The translations under genes and the position numbers were made by a program. Of a DNA stretch of 64,000 nt, positions 16,063 through 24,064 are shown one piece after another. The stretch covers positions 3,376,001 through 3,440,000 of the forward strand of contig NZ_CP086594.1 in the NCBI RefSeq assembly GCF_020866845.1, given 5' to 3'. The notes below the pieces were generated by a model that was given only the letters and a program-made list of their open reading frames with translations, did not search any database and was not told the origin of the DNA. Every line of letters begins with the position of its first letter. The first letter of the stretch is position 1. The stretch is from Sphingomonas radiodurans. GTDB lineage: Bacteria; Pseudomonadota; Alphaproteobacteria; Sphingomonadales; Sphingomonadaceae.

Positions 16063-17286
16063 ATGCCTGACTACGACTATCTCGCCATCGACACCCGCGG
16101 CCAGGAAGCCCGCGGCCACGTCGCCGCGCCCGATATCGATGCGGCGAAGGCAGCGCTCGACCGCCGCCGCCTCTACGTCGTTCGCATCGAGCCCGGCAGC
16201 GCCCCCGCGGCGCGCGGCCGCCCGCTGTTCGGCCTCAAGCTCGGCCAGCCCAAGATGTCGGGCAAGCAGCTCACGCTCTTCACCCGCCAGCTCGCCACGC
16301 TCTCGCTCGTCGCCCCGCTCGAGGAATCGCTTCGCACGATCACCCGCCAGACCGAGCAGGAAAAGGTCCGTGACGTCGTCCAGACGGTCCATTCCGGCGT
16401 CGTCGAAGGCCGCCGCCTCGCCGATGCGATGGCGCGCGAGCCCAAGAGCTTCCCGCCGCTTTACCGCGCGATGGTCGCCGCGGGCGAAAGCTCGGGCACG
16501 CTCCCCTCGATCCTCGAGCGCCTCTCGACGCTCCTCGAACGCCAGGCAGAAATCCGCGGCAAGCTGCTGACGGCGCTCGCATATCCCATCATTCTCGCGC
16601 TCGTCGCGATGGGTGTGGTAACGGCGCTGATGGTGTTCGTCGTGCCGCAGGTGGTCGAACAATTTGATACGATGGGGCAGGAGCTGCCGCTGCTCACCCG
16701 CGTCGTGATCGTCATTTCGGACATCCTCGTCGGCTATTGGTGGCTGATGCTGCTGGTGTTCGCCGCCGCGATCGGCGGCTTCATCATGGCGCTTCGCCAA
16801 CCGCCGATCCGGCTTGCCTTCGATACGTGGCTGCTGCGAATCCCGCTGCTCGGCCGCCTGCTGCGCGATCTCCACGCCGCGCGCATGGCGCGCACGCTCG
16901 CGACGATGGTCGCAAGCCGCCTCCCGCTTCTCGAAGGCCTCGCGCTCACCGGCAGCACGATCAACAACCGTCGCTTGAAGCTCGCGTCGGACGAGATCAC
17001 CGAATCGATCCGCGGCGGCGGCAGCCTTTCCGCCGCAATGCGCCGCGCGGGCGTCTTCCCGCCCTTGCTCACCTATCTCGCCGCCTCGGGCGAGGCCGCC
17101 GGTCGGCTCGACGAGATGCTCGAACGCGCTGCCGATTATCTCGAGCGCGAGTTCGATCGCTTCACCGCCACCGCCATGTCGCTGCTCGAACCTGCGATCA
17201 TCGTCGTGATGGGCGGCGTCGTCGCGGCGATCGTGCTATCGATCCTGCTCCCGATCCTCCAGCTGAATACGCTGGCCGGCCAATGA
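16063..17286 (+). CDS. gspF: Type II secretion system inner membrane protein GspF
   Basis: GspF is the polytopic platform protein that contacts GspE and GspL. The 407-residue product starts MPDYDYLAIDTRGQEARG, the normal GspF N-terminus, and has two T2SS-F domains (about 70-195 and 273-395) and three membrane segments (near 170-190, 220-245 and 375-397). It begins right after the repeat array, and the bases before the ATG (GGTCCCCCGGCT) hold no convincing ribosome site, so translation initiation may be weak or depend on RNA structure. Its stop overlaps the upstream one of two possible gspG starts. Confidence 0.95.
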   Translation: MPDYDYLAIDTRGQEARGHVAAPDIDAAKAALDRRRLYVVRIEPGSAPAARGRPLFGLKLGQPKMSGKQLTLFTRQLATLSLVAPLEESLRTITRQTEQEKVRDVVQTVHSGVVEGRRLADAMAREPKSFPPLYRAMVAAGESSGTLPSILERLSTLLERQAEIRGKLLTALAYPIILALVAMGVVTALMVFVVPQVVEQFDTMGQELPLLTRVVIVISDILVGYWWLMLLVFAAAIGGFIMALRQPPIRLAFDTWLLRIPLLGRLLRDLHAARMARTLATMVASRLPLLEGLALTGSTINNRRLKLASDEITESIRGGGSLSAAMRRAGVFPPLLTYLAASGEAAGRLDEMLERAADYLEREFDRFTATAMSLLEPAIIVVMGGVVAAIVLSILLPILQLNTLAGQ

Positions 17287-17294
17287 GAGATGTC

Positions 17295-17735
17295 ATGCGT
17301 ACCGAATTGAAAAAGCGTCGTAAGAAGAACGGCTTCACGCTCGTCGAGCTGATGGTCGTGATCGTGATCATCGGGCTACTGGCCACGATCGTCGCGCTCA
17401 ACGTCATCCCGTCGGGCGATACCGCACGGGTGCAGAAGGCGAAGGCCGATATCGCCACGATCGAACAGGCGCTCGAAATGTACCGCCTGCAGCAGAACAA
17501 TTACCCGACGACCGCGCAGGGCCTCGCCGCGCTCACCACCGCGCCCGCCGGCCTCGCCAACCCCGCCGCCTACCAGCCCGGCGGCTACATCAAGCGCCTG
17601 CCCGAAGATCCGTGGGGCAACGCCTACCTTTACGCTTCGCCCGGCAAGCACGGCGCCGCCGATATTTGGACCAACGGCGCCGACGGCCAGGAAGGCGGCG
17701 AGGGGATCAATGCCGACCTTGGCTCCTGGCAGTAA
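17295..17735 (+). CDS. gspG: Major pseudopilin GspG
   Basis: GspG is the main subunit of the type II secretion pseudopilus. The leader MRTELKKRRKKNG is followed by the prepilin cleavage site G|FTLVELMVV with Glu at +5. The rest is a membrane helix and the conserved major-pseudopilin C-terminus (NNYPTTAQGL, LPEDPWGN, DIWTNGADGQEGGEG...DLGSW), which binds calcium in known structures. I chose the ATG at 17295 because GAGAGA lies just upstream; the ATG at 17283, overlapping the gspF stop, is also in frame and adds four residues. Length is about 146 residues, normal for GspG. Prepilin peptidase (GspO) must be supplied from elsewhere, as no such gene lies in the window. Confidence 0.95.
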   Translation: MRTELKKRRKKNGFTLVELMVVIVIIGLLATIVALNVIPSGDTARVQKAKADIATIEQALEMYRLQQNNYPTTAQGLAALTTAPAGLANPAAYQPGGYIKRLPEDPWGNAYLYASPGKHGAADIWTNGADGQEGGEGINADLGSWQ

Positions 17736-17744
17736 AATGCCACG

Positions 17745-17843
17745 CCGTCATTCCCGCGCAGGCGGGAATCCATATGTCCGGCCGTCGCGACTCCAACGCG
17801 GCCGTCAGCGTATATGGATCCCCGCCTACGCGGGGATGACGGC
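17745..17843. repeat. Palindromic repeat at the gspG-gspH junction
   Basis: Arms at about 17745-17775 and 17812-17843 are imperfect inverted copies containing the CATTCCCGCG / CGCGGGGATG core. This is the widespread proteobacterial element that when translated reads HSRAGGNP and IPAYAGMT. Its right arm contains the proposed gspH start codon at 17836. Confidence 0.85.
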
Positions 17844-18315
17844 GGGCGGGAACGAATGTCCTTCCAAAACCCCCAACCATAACGCCGCAAACGGCTTCAC
17901 CCTCGTCGAACTGATGATCGTCATCACCGTCATCGGCCTCGCCTCCGCCGCCGCCGTCCTCGCGATGCCCGATCCGCGCGGCCGCCTTGTCGACGAAGGC
18001 GCGCGCTTCGCCGTCCGCGTCCGTGCCGCGCATGACGCCGCGGTCATCAACGGCCGCCCCGTCAGCGTCTGGGTCACCCCAGCCGGCTATGGCTTCGACG
18101 AGCGCCGCGCCGGCCAGTGGATCGCACTCGCCGAAAAGCCGCTGCGCGTGTCGCAATGGGGCGAGGGCACGCAGGCGATCATCGGCGAGCGCGCCCGCGT
18201 CACGTTCGATTCGACCGGCATGGCCGATCGCGTGCTCACCGTCCCGCTGCGCCGCGATCGCACCCGCATCACCGTCACGATCGGCGCCGATGGGAGCGCG
18301 CAGGTCGATGGCTAA
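17836..18315 (+). CDS. gspH: Minor pseudopilin GspH
   Basis: GspH is a minor pseudopilin of the pseudopilus tip. The cleavage site G|FTLVELMIVITVIG with Glu at +5 follows a leader whose start is uncertain. The ATG at 17836 lies in the right arm of the upstream palindromic repeat and gives a 20-residue leader and 159 residues in all. The only other in-frame ATG choices are 17737, just after the gspG stop, which would put the whole translated repeat into a 53-residue leader, and one at 17710 inside gspG. The mature part (about 140 residues, with GQWIALAEKPLRV) fits the GspH fold. It overlaps gspI by 8 bases. Confidence 0.85.
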   Translation: MTAGGNECPSKTPNHNAANGFTLVELMIVITVIGLASAAAVLAMPDPRGRLVDEGARFAVRVRAAHDAAVINGRPVSVWVTPAGYGFDERRAGQWIALAEKPLRVSQWGEGTQAIIGERARVTFDSTGMADRVLTVPLRRDRTRITVTIGADGSAQVDG

Positions 18316-18763
18316 AGCCAGCCAGCGCGGCTTCGTGCCCCAGTGTAGGCTTTCCGCCGAATACGGCTTCACGGCCCCGTCGATGCGTTCCGCCGAACAC
18401 GGCTTCACTCTTGTAGAAATCATGGTCGCGCTCGCGGTGTTCAGCCTCGCCGCGCTCGCCCTGATCCGCCTCGAAGGCGCGACGATCCGTTCCACCGCGT
18501 TGCTCGGCGACACGATCATCGCGCAGATGGTCGCCCGCAACGTCGCGATCGAGGCGGTGACCGCGGCCCGCGCCCCCGCGCTGGGCCGCTCGGGCGGGGT
18601 GGAGCAAAACGGCGGCCGCGCCTGGCGCTGGACTCGCGACGTGCGCCCGACCGGCGACGCCCGCATCCTGCGCATCGACGTCGCGGTCGCCGATCCCGCC
18701 GGCCGCGCGCTCGGCCGCCTGACGATGATCCGCCCGCCGCAGCCCGAAGTGATCGTGTCGTGA
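18308..18763 (+). CDS. gspI: Minor pseudopilin GspI
   Basis: GspI is a minor pseudopilin that nucleates the GspI-J-K tip complex. The ATG overlaps the end of gspH. True cleavage should be at G32 in AEHG|FTLVEIMVALAVFSLAALAL. Just before it the leader contains a second, degenerate copy, SAEYG-FTAPS, caused by a 21-bp direct repeat in the DNA. That copy lacks the Glu at +5 and the hydrophobic helix, so it should not be processed. The mature part of ~119 residues is typical. An ATG at residue 26 (MRSAEHG) could be the real start and would remove the decoy copy from the protein. Confidence 0.88.
   Translation: MAKASQRGFVPQCRLSAEYGFTAPSMRSAEHGFTLVEIMVALAVFSLAALALIRLEGATIRSTALLGDTIIAQMVARNVAIEAVTAARAPALGRSGGVEQNGGRAWRWTRDVRPTGDARILRIDVAVADPAGRALGRLTMIRPPQPEVIVS
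18352..18408 (+). repeat. 21-bp direct duplication around the GspI cleavage site
   Basis: Positions 18352-18372 and 18388-18408 are identical except for one base. The period is 36 bases, so the frame is kept and the motif SAE(Y/H)GFT is doubled in the GspI leader. Confidence 0.85.
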
Positions 18764-19458
18764 TCATTCCCCCGTTCGTCCCGAGCGAAGTCGAGCGACA
18801 GGCCACGAGCACCACGCCCGATAAAGTGTCTCGACGTCGCTCGACCCGAACGGCAGGGGACGCCGGCTTCACCCTCGTCGAGGTAATGGTCGCGCTGATG
18901 ATCTTCGGCATGATCGCCTCGGCCGGCGTCGCCTTGCTCGCGTTTAGTGTCCGCGCGCAGGCCGCGACGACTGCGCGGCTCGACGATGTCGGCGCGCTTG
19001 CCCGCCAGTCATCGCTGCTCGCCGCCGATCTCGCGCAAGCCGTCAACCGCCCCGCGCGCGACGAGCGTGGCACGCTCCTCCCCGCCTTCGCCGGCGATGC
19101 CGCCAGCGTCACCTTCGTGCGCGCCGGCTGGAGCAACATCGATGGCCAGCCGCGCTCGACGCTCCAGAAGGTCAGCTACCGCCTCGCCGGCGACACGCTC
19201 GAACGAATCGCCTGGCCGATGGTCGACGGCGCCGCCCCGCTCCCCCCCGCCGCCGCCCTGTCCGGCATCCGCGCGGCAAAGCTGCGCTACCGCATCGTCG
19301 GCGCGTGGAGCGACACCTGGAGCGGCGCCGCAGACGCGCCGCTGCCGCAAGCGCTCGAGCTCGTTTTCGAACGAAAGGACGGACTTTCGTTTCGCCAGTT
19401 GTTCATTGTTGGAAGTGGCGCACGTCCGGTGCCGAAGGCCCCAGAAAATGCCACTTGA
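18760..19458 (+). CDS. gspJ: Minor pseudopilin GspJ
   Basis: GspJ is a minor pseudopilin that binds GspI and GspK at the pseudopilus tip. The GTG start overlaps the gspI stop (GTGA). No Met or other plausible start lies between it and the cleavage site DAG|FTLVEVMVALMIFG, so the leader is 36 residues, long for a prepilin. DNA for most of that leader is an inverted repeat (FVPSEVER... and VSRRRSTRTA), so the leader appears to have grown by repeat insertion. The mature part is about 196 residues with a beta-rich domain, as expected for GspJ. It overlaps gspK by 11 bases. Confidence 0.9.
   Translation: MIIPPFVPSEVERQATSTTPDKVSRRRSTRTAGDAGFTLVEVMVALMIFGMIASAGVALLAFSVRAQAATTARLDDVGALARQSSLLAADLAQAVNRPARDERGTLLPAFAGDAASVTFVRAGWSNIDGQPRSTLQKVSYRLAGDTLERIAWPMVDGAAPLPPAAALSGIRAAKLRYRIVGAWSDTWSGAADAPLPQALELVFERKDGLSFRQLFIVGSGARPVPKAPENAT
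18772..18853. repeat. Inverted repeat encoding the GspJ leader
   Basis: Arms 18772-18799 and 18826-18853 are imperfect inverted copies with the core CGTTCGTCCCGAGCGAAG. A related core, CCGTTCGTGCTGAG, is seen in the repeat at 45406-45523, so this is a dispersed element rather than a local accident. Confidence 0.8.
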
Positions 19459-20488
19459 GCCCCGCCCGAAGCGGCGCACGAGAGTCGCTCCGGTAGAATA
19501 CGCCCCGAAAAACCCCGGAACTAACCCGGCCGAGCGCGGCGCGGCGCTGCTCACCGTGCTCATCCTGGTCGCCGTCATCGCCGTCATGGCGGCGACTGCG
19601 CTCGAGCGATTGCGGCTATCGACTCGCCTCACCGCCAACGCCGTCGCGCTCGATCAAGCCCGCGGCCTTGCATACGCCGCCGAGGCGCTGGCGACCGGCC
19701 GCGTCACCGATCTGCTCCGTCAAAGCCCCAGCCGCGTGACGCTCGACGGCGGCTGGAGCAACCGGCCGTACACTATCCCGCTCCCCAACGGCATCGCCAC
19801 CGCGCGCGTCAGCGACGGCGGAAATTGCTTCAATCTCAATAGCCTGGTAACCGATCTTGACGGGATGTATGTCGCCGATCCAACCACCGTCGTGCAATTT
19901 GCGCGGCTTGCCCGGCTGCTCAACGTTCCCGGCGGTGAAGCTATTGCGGCCGCCGCGGCGGACTGGATCGACAGCGACGATCAGGCGCTCGGCACCGGCG
20001 CGGAGGACAGTGCCTACACTGGTCTCGCCACGCCCTATCGCACCGCCGGCACCCTGATGGTCGATTCCAGCGAGTTACGTGCCGTCACCGGCGTCACCGC
20101 CGAGGCCTATCAGAAGCTTCGCCCCTGGCTCTGCACGCTGCCCCGTGCGGCCCGATCAAGCATCAATATCAATACCTTAACCCCCGAGCAGGCGCCGCTG
20201 GTGGCGATGCTGCTGCCCGATACGCTCGGCATCGGGCAGGCCGCAGCGGGGCTGTTGCGCCGGCCACCGGGCGGGTTCTCCGACACGCAGGATTTCTGGA
20301 AGATCTTCGCCGCATCCGGCGTCACCGCCGATCCCGCCGCCGAGCAACAGACTGGAATCACGACGAAATGGTTCGATCTACGGATCACCGTCAATGTTGC
20401 GGGCAGCGATGTCGAGGAACGTGCGCTGATTGACGCATCGACGCTTCCCGCGCAGCTCGTCTCGCGGCAATGGGGCGAGGCGACATGA
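19448..20488 (+). CDS. gspK: Minor pseudopilin GspK
   Basis: GspK caps the pseudopilus tip. The ATG at 19448 gives 346 residues with a long basic leader and the cleavage region ERG|AALLTVLILVAVIAVMA. As usual for GspK, the +5 Glu is missing; here the residue is Leu. The large periplasmic domain contains GGNCFNLNSLV, IDSDDQALGTGAED, and SININTLTPEQAPL, which are standard GspK landmarks. It overlaps gspJ and gspL. The frame is open well upstream, but that part runs inside gspJ. Confidence 0.93.
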   Translation: MPLEPRPKRRTRVAPVEYAPKNPGTNPAERGAALLTVLILVAVIAVMAATALERLRLSTRLTANAVALDQARGLAYAAEALATGRVTDLLRQSPSRVTLDGGWSNRPYTIPLPNGIATARVSDGGNCFNLNSLVTDLDGMYVADPTTVVQFARLARLLNVPGGEAIAAAAADWIDSDDQALGTGAEDSAYTGLATPYRTAGTLMVDSSELRAVTGVTAEAYQKLRPWLCTLPRAARSSININTLTPEQAPLVAMLLPDTLGIGQAAAGLLRRPPGGFSDTQDFWKIFAASGVTADPAAEQQTGITTKWFDLRITVNVAGSDVEERALIDASTLPAQLVSRQWGEAT

Positions 20489-21564
20489 CCACATTGCTCT
20501 TCCTCCCCGCACACGCCGATGACGATTGGCGCTGGCTGCGCATCGTTGACGAGGCCGTGGTGGCGCGCGGCGAGGGCGTGCCCGATGCCGACGCCGGCGA
20601 GGTGATCGCCGTCGCCCCGGCCGACGCCGTGACGCTGCACTGGGCCACCTTGCCCGATCGTTCGCCGGCGCAAGCCACTGCAGCAGCACGCATTCTCGTC
20701 AGCGAGGCAAGCGCTGCCCCGGTCGATGGACTCCACGTCGCGGTTGGCGACGAAGCGCAGGACGAACGCCCGATCGGCGTCGTGGCAAGCGCACGGATGC
20801 GCGAATGGCTCGAGTCGCTCGCCCGCATCGGCATCGATCCGGCCGCCGTCCTGCCCGCCCCATTGCTGCTCCCGCGTCCCGAATCCGGCTATGTCCGGGC
20901 TGATTTCGGTGGTCAGTCGGTGGTGCGCGGCGCCACCAGCGGCTTCGCCGACGAGGCACGGCTAACCGAACTGGTCACGGGCGATACCGCTCCGGAGACG
21001 CTAGGGCGTGACGCGGTCGAGGCAGCGATCGCCGTCGCCGCAGCCCGCCCAGTGCTCAACCTGCGGCAGGGGGCATTCGCGAAGCGAAGGCGACGCGCAA
21101 TCGATTGGGCGCTCCTCCGCCGCCTTGCGATGCTCGGCGCGCTGATCTTGCTGACGACGCTGACGATTGATCTGGTGCGGATCGCCAAATATTCCTTTGC
21201 CGCCGACGCAGCCGAGGCGCGAACCGAGGCGATTGCCCGCGAAGGATTGCCGCGCGGTGCCGCGCAGGGCGACCCCGACCGCCTGCTCACGGAGCGGCTG
21301 TCACGCCTGCGTGGCCCCGGTGCTGGCTTCAGCGCCACCACAGCGGCGCTTGCCGAGGCGGTGCGCGGCACCTCGGGCACGGAGGTCGTCAGCATCGCAT
21401 TCGAACCCAATGGCGACCTGCGCGCCACGATCTCTGCCGAGGGTGAAGCGCAGGCAAATCAACTGGTTGCGCGATTGCGTGAAGACGGCTTCGCGGTAAC
21501 AACCAGCACCTTCGAGGCGAACGGCCAGCGCTTGCGCGGCGATATCACGGTGACATTGCCATGA
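20485..21564 (+). CDS. gspL: Type II secretion system protein GspL
   Basis: GspL couples the GspE ATPase to the inner-membrane platform. The 359-residue product has an actin-like cytoplasmic domain (about 1-215), a single membrane segment near 220-238 (LAMLGALILLTTLTIDLV), and a periplasmic ferredoxin-like domain at about 260-359. The ATG at 20485 overlaps the gspK stop, which favours it over the ATG five codons upstream. Sequence identity in this family is low, so the call rests on topology and on position between gspK and gspM. Confidence 0.88.
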   Translation: MTTLLFLPAHADDDWRWLRIVDEAVVARGEGVPDADAGEVIAVAPADAVTLHWATLPDRSPAQATAAARILVSEASAAPVDGLHVAVGDEAQDERPIGVVASARMREWLESLARIGIDPAAVLPAPLLLPRPESGYVRADFGGQSVVRGATSGFADEARLTELVTGDTAPETLGRDAVEAAIAVAAARPVLNLRQGAFAKRRRRAIDWALLRRLAMLGALILLTTLTIDLVRIAKYSFAADAAEARTEAIAREGLPRGAAQGDPDRLLTERLSRLRGPGAGFSATTAALAEAVRGTSGTEVVSIAFEPNGDLRATISAEGEAQANQLVARLREDGFAVTTSTFEANGQRLRGDITVTLP

Positions 21565-22034
21565 CCCCCGTGATGATCTGGTATCAGGGACGGTCGCTGC
21601 GCGAGAAGCGCCTGCTCTTGATCATGGTGGCGCTGTTCGCGCTAACGTTGATCTGGGCCGCGGTCATCCGCCCGGTACGCGACGGGCTCGAATCTACCCG
21701 TGAGCGCCACGCCACGGCGGTGGTGCAACTCGGAGAAGTGCAGAGGCAAGTGGCCGCAGTGAAGGCGATCCAGCGCGGTCGACCGCGCGCGCCCGAAGGA
21801 GCGATCGCGGATTTGGTACGCGCACGCGCCGACGAAGCCGGGTTCGCACTCGCTAGCCTCGAACCCGACGGCGACCGCATCCGGATCACGATCGCCACGG
21901 CGAAGCCCGGCGCTTTGCTCGGCTGGATCGCCGGATTGGAAGCCGAAGGCCTGCTCGTCGATGCTTCGACGATCAACGGCAACGGCGATGGCACCGTCGC
22001 CGCCACGCTGACGCTAAAGGGACGAGAGGCATGA
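21561..22034 (+). CDS. gspM: Type II secretion system protein GspM
   Basis: GspM is a small inner-membrane partner of GspL. The 157-residue product has a short basic cytoplasmic start (WYQGRSLREKRLLL), one membrane helix at about 20-38 and a small ferredoxin-like periplasmic domain. It overlaps gspL and gspN by 4 bases each. Length and topology match GspM; motifs are few, so position in the operon carries weight. Confidence 0.88.
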   Translation: MTPVMIWYQGRSLREKRLLLIMVALFALTLIWAAVIRPVRDGLESTRERHATAVVQLGEVQRQVAAVKAIQRGRPRAPEGAIADLVRARADEAGFALASLEPDGDRIRITIATAKPGALLGWIAGLEAEGLLVDASTINGNGDGTVAATLTLKGREA

Positions 22035-22756
22035 GGCGGATTCGACTTGCCACCGGGCCAGGCGCGCTCTTTCTCGCGTTCCTCGTCGGCGCACTAATCG
22101 TCTTCCTCCCGTTGCGGTTGGCGCTCGGCTGGTTCGGTCTTGCCGAACAGGGGATGACGGCGCGAGAGGTGACCGGCAGCATCTGGGCCGGCGGCCTGCG
22201 CGAGGCGCGCTTCGGGCAGATCGCGCTCGGCGATCTTTCCGCGGGGGTCTCGCCACTGCAATTGCTTGTTGGCCGCGCCCGTGTCGATCTCGATGGAACA
22301 GCGGCGGCGCCTGCTCCGCGGCTATCGGGCGCGATCGGGGTTTCGCGCTACAGCTTCGGGCTCGATGACGTTACCGCCTCGCTCCCGGTCGGCACGGCTT
22401 TCCGCCCTGTGCCGGTCACGATGCTCGATCTCGAGGACGTGAGCGTCCGCTTCCGCGGCGACGTGTGCGAGCAAGCCGAGGGTCGCGTGCGCGCCACCAT
22501 GGCCGGAGAGATCGGTGGCCTGGCCGTTCCCGCCTCGCTCACCGGCAATGCGCGATGCGACGGTGGGGCACTGCTGCTGCCGCTGACGAGCGCCGCGGGG
22601 GGCGAGGGGAGCACGATCCGCCTATGGCCCGACGGCCGCTATCGCGCGGAACTCACGCTCCAACCGAGCGATCCTGCCGGCACCGCTCGGTTGCAAGCGG
22701 CTGGCTTCGTCGCAACGGGAGCCGGGATGCAACTAGCGATCGAGGGCCGGTTCTAA
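22031..22756 (+). CDS. gspN: Type II secretion system protein GspN
   Basis: GspN is an accessory inner-membrane protein found in some type II systems. The 241-residue product has one N-terminal membrane segment (about 13-36, GALFLAFLVGALIVFLPLRLAL) followed by WFGLAEQGMTAREVTGSIWAGG, a typical GspN start, and a beta-rich periplasmic part with two Cys that may pair. It ends the C-to-N operon; gspO (prepilin peptidase) is not present here. No intrinsic terminator was found in the 75 bases before tRNA-His. Confidence 0.88.
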   Translation: MRRIRLATGPGALFLAFLVGALIVFLPLRLALGWFGLAEQGMTAREVTGSIWAGGLREARFGQIALGDLSAGVSPLQLLVGRARVDLDGTAAAPAPRLSGAIGVSRYSFGLDDVTASLPVGTAFRPVPVTMLDLEDVSVRFRGDVCEQAEGRVRATMAGEIGGLAVPASLTGNARCDGGALLLPLTSAAGGEGSTIRLWPDGRYRAELTLQPSDPAGTARLQAAGFVATGAGMQLAIEGRF

Positions 22757-22831
22757 CCCTACCCGAACGCGAATTATCGGCCCGCGACCTTGACGCCTTG
22801 GCACCCCCGCCGTAGGGGCGCGCTCTCTTGC

Positions 22832-22909
22832 GGCGATCGTAGTTCAATTGGTTAGAGCGTCGGCTTGTGATGCCGGATGTTGCGGGTTCAAGTCCCGTCG
22901 GTCGCCCCA
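22832..22909 (+). tRNA. tRNA-His (anticodon GTG)
   Basis: The gene has the extra 5' G (-1) opposite discriminator C73 that is diagnostic of tRNA-His. The acceptor GCGATCG (22833-22839) pairs with CGGTCGC (22899-22905, one G-T pair), and CCA is encoded. The anticodon loop contains GTG. Confidence 0.96.
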
Positions 22910-22929
22910 TCCTTTCCCCGGAACATGTT

Positions 22930-23979
22930 ATGACCGCGTGGGGCTTTCCCGATTTTGACGACCATGAGGGCGTCCACCTCTTCACCGATCCGGTGTCGGG
23001 CCTGCGCGCCGTAATCGCGGTACACTCCACGAAGCTCGGCCCTGCCGCGGGCGGGGTACGCTTCTGGCATTACGCTGATCACACCAGCGCGATTACCGAT
23101 GCGCTGCGCCTCTCGCGCGGCATGAGCTTCAAGAATGCGATGGCCGGGTTGGATCTGGGCGGCGGCAAGGGTGTCGTGCTTGCGGATGCGTCTGGCGCCA
23201 CAATCAGCGAAGCGCAGCTCCGCGCTTTCGGTCGCGCTGTTGAATCGCTCGGTGGCCGCTACGTGACCGCCGAGGATGTCGGCATGTCCGAAGCGCGCAT
23301 GAAGGTGATCGCGGAAGAGACTCGCTACGTATCCGGGCTCCCGGTCGCGAGCGGCGCGGCCGGTGGCGATCCCGGTCCATACACGGCGCTCGGCGTCTAT
23401 CTCGGCGTAAAGGCGGCGGCGCAGCGCGGCCTTGGCGCAACCGACATGAAGGGCGTGCGCGTCGCGATCCAGGGCGTTGGCTCGGTCGGCGGCGGGCTTG
23501 CGAAGCTGCTTGCGGCGGACGGTGCCGTGCTGACTCTGGCCGACGTTGACCAGCCCCGTGCATCCGCGCTGGCTGCTGAGGTTGGCGCTACGACGGTGCC
23601 CACTGAGGCGATCCTCGCCGCTGATGTCGATTTGGTAAGCCCGAACGCGCTTGGTGCCGTGCTGACCGAAGCGTCGATCGCAGCGCTGAAGGCGAAAGTG
23701 GTCGCAGGTGGCGCGAACAACCAGCTCGCCACCCGGGACGATGGCCGGCGCGTCCACGACCGCGGTATTCTCTATGCGCCAGATTATGTCATCAACGCTG
23801 GCGGGATCATCAACGTTGGGCTCGAATATCTCGGTCACGGTGACGAGGCCGACGTAAAGGCGCGCATCGCGCGCATTCCAGAGCGACTGACGCAGGTTTG
23901 GGACGAAAGCGACGCCACCGGCGATCCGACGTCCGAAGTCGCGGACCGGATAGCACGACGGCTGATCGGGCGAGGCTGA
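22930..23979 (+). CDS. Leucine dehydrogenase-like amino acid dehydrogenase
   Basis: Member of the Glu/Leu/Phe/Val dehydrogenase family, which interconverts branched-chain or aromatic amino acids and 2-oxoacids with NAD. The 349-residue size and the N-terminal pattern (PAAGGVRFWHY, SFKNAMAGLDLGGGKG) match leucine and phenylalanine dehydrogenases. Lys68 and Lys80 fall exactly where the substrate-binding and catalytic lysines of Bacillus leucine dehydrogenase are known. The Asp in TAEDVGM is also present. A Rossmann NAD domain follows with GVGSVGGG and Asp after ADV, suggesting NAD rather than NADP. The ATG at 22930 is 20 bases after tRNA-His. Leucine is the likeliest substrate, but phenylalanine or valine cannot be excluded. 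Confidence 0.88.
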   Translation: MTAWGFPDFDDHEGVHLFTDPVSGLRAVIAVHSTKLGPAAGGVRFWHYADHTSAITDALRLSRGMSFKNAMAGLDLGGGKGVVLADASGATISEAQLRAFGRAVESLGGRYVTAEDVGMSEARMKVIAEETRYVSGLPVASGAAGGDPGPYTALGVYLGVKAAAQRGLGATDMKGVRVAIQGVGSVGGGLAKLLAADGAVLTLADVDQPRASALAAEVGATTVPTEAILAADVDLVSPNALGAVLTEASIAALKAKVVAGGANNQLATRDDGRRVHDRGILYAPDYVINAGGIINVGLEYLGHGDEADVKARIARIPERLTQVWDESDATGDPTSEVADRIARRLIGRG

Positions 23980-24064
23980 CCGCGCAAGGTGTGGGTAAGA
24001 TGACGCTCTTGCTTGTGCCCATGAGGCGAGCGGGCGCGATGCCAAAGCCGGACGTCTCGAACTT

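Noticed and set aside
14273..16875. Two long minus-strand frames across gspE, the repeats and gspF
   Set aside because: They run through palindromic repeats and mirror gspE and gspF; no recognisable domain.
22832..22909. tRNA-His as an integration site for a genomic island
   Set aside because: No integrase gene, no direct repeat of the tRNA 3' end downstream, and ordinary metabolic genes follow.
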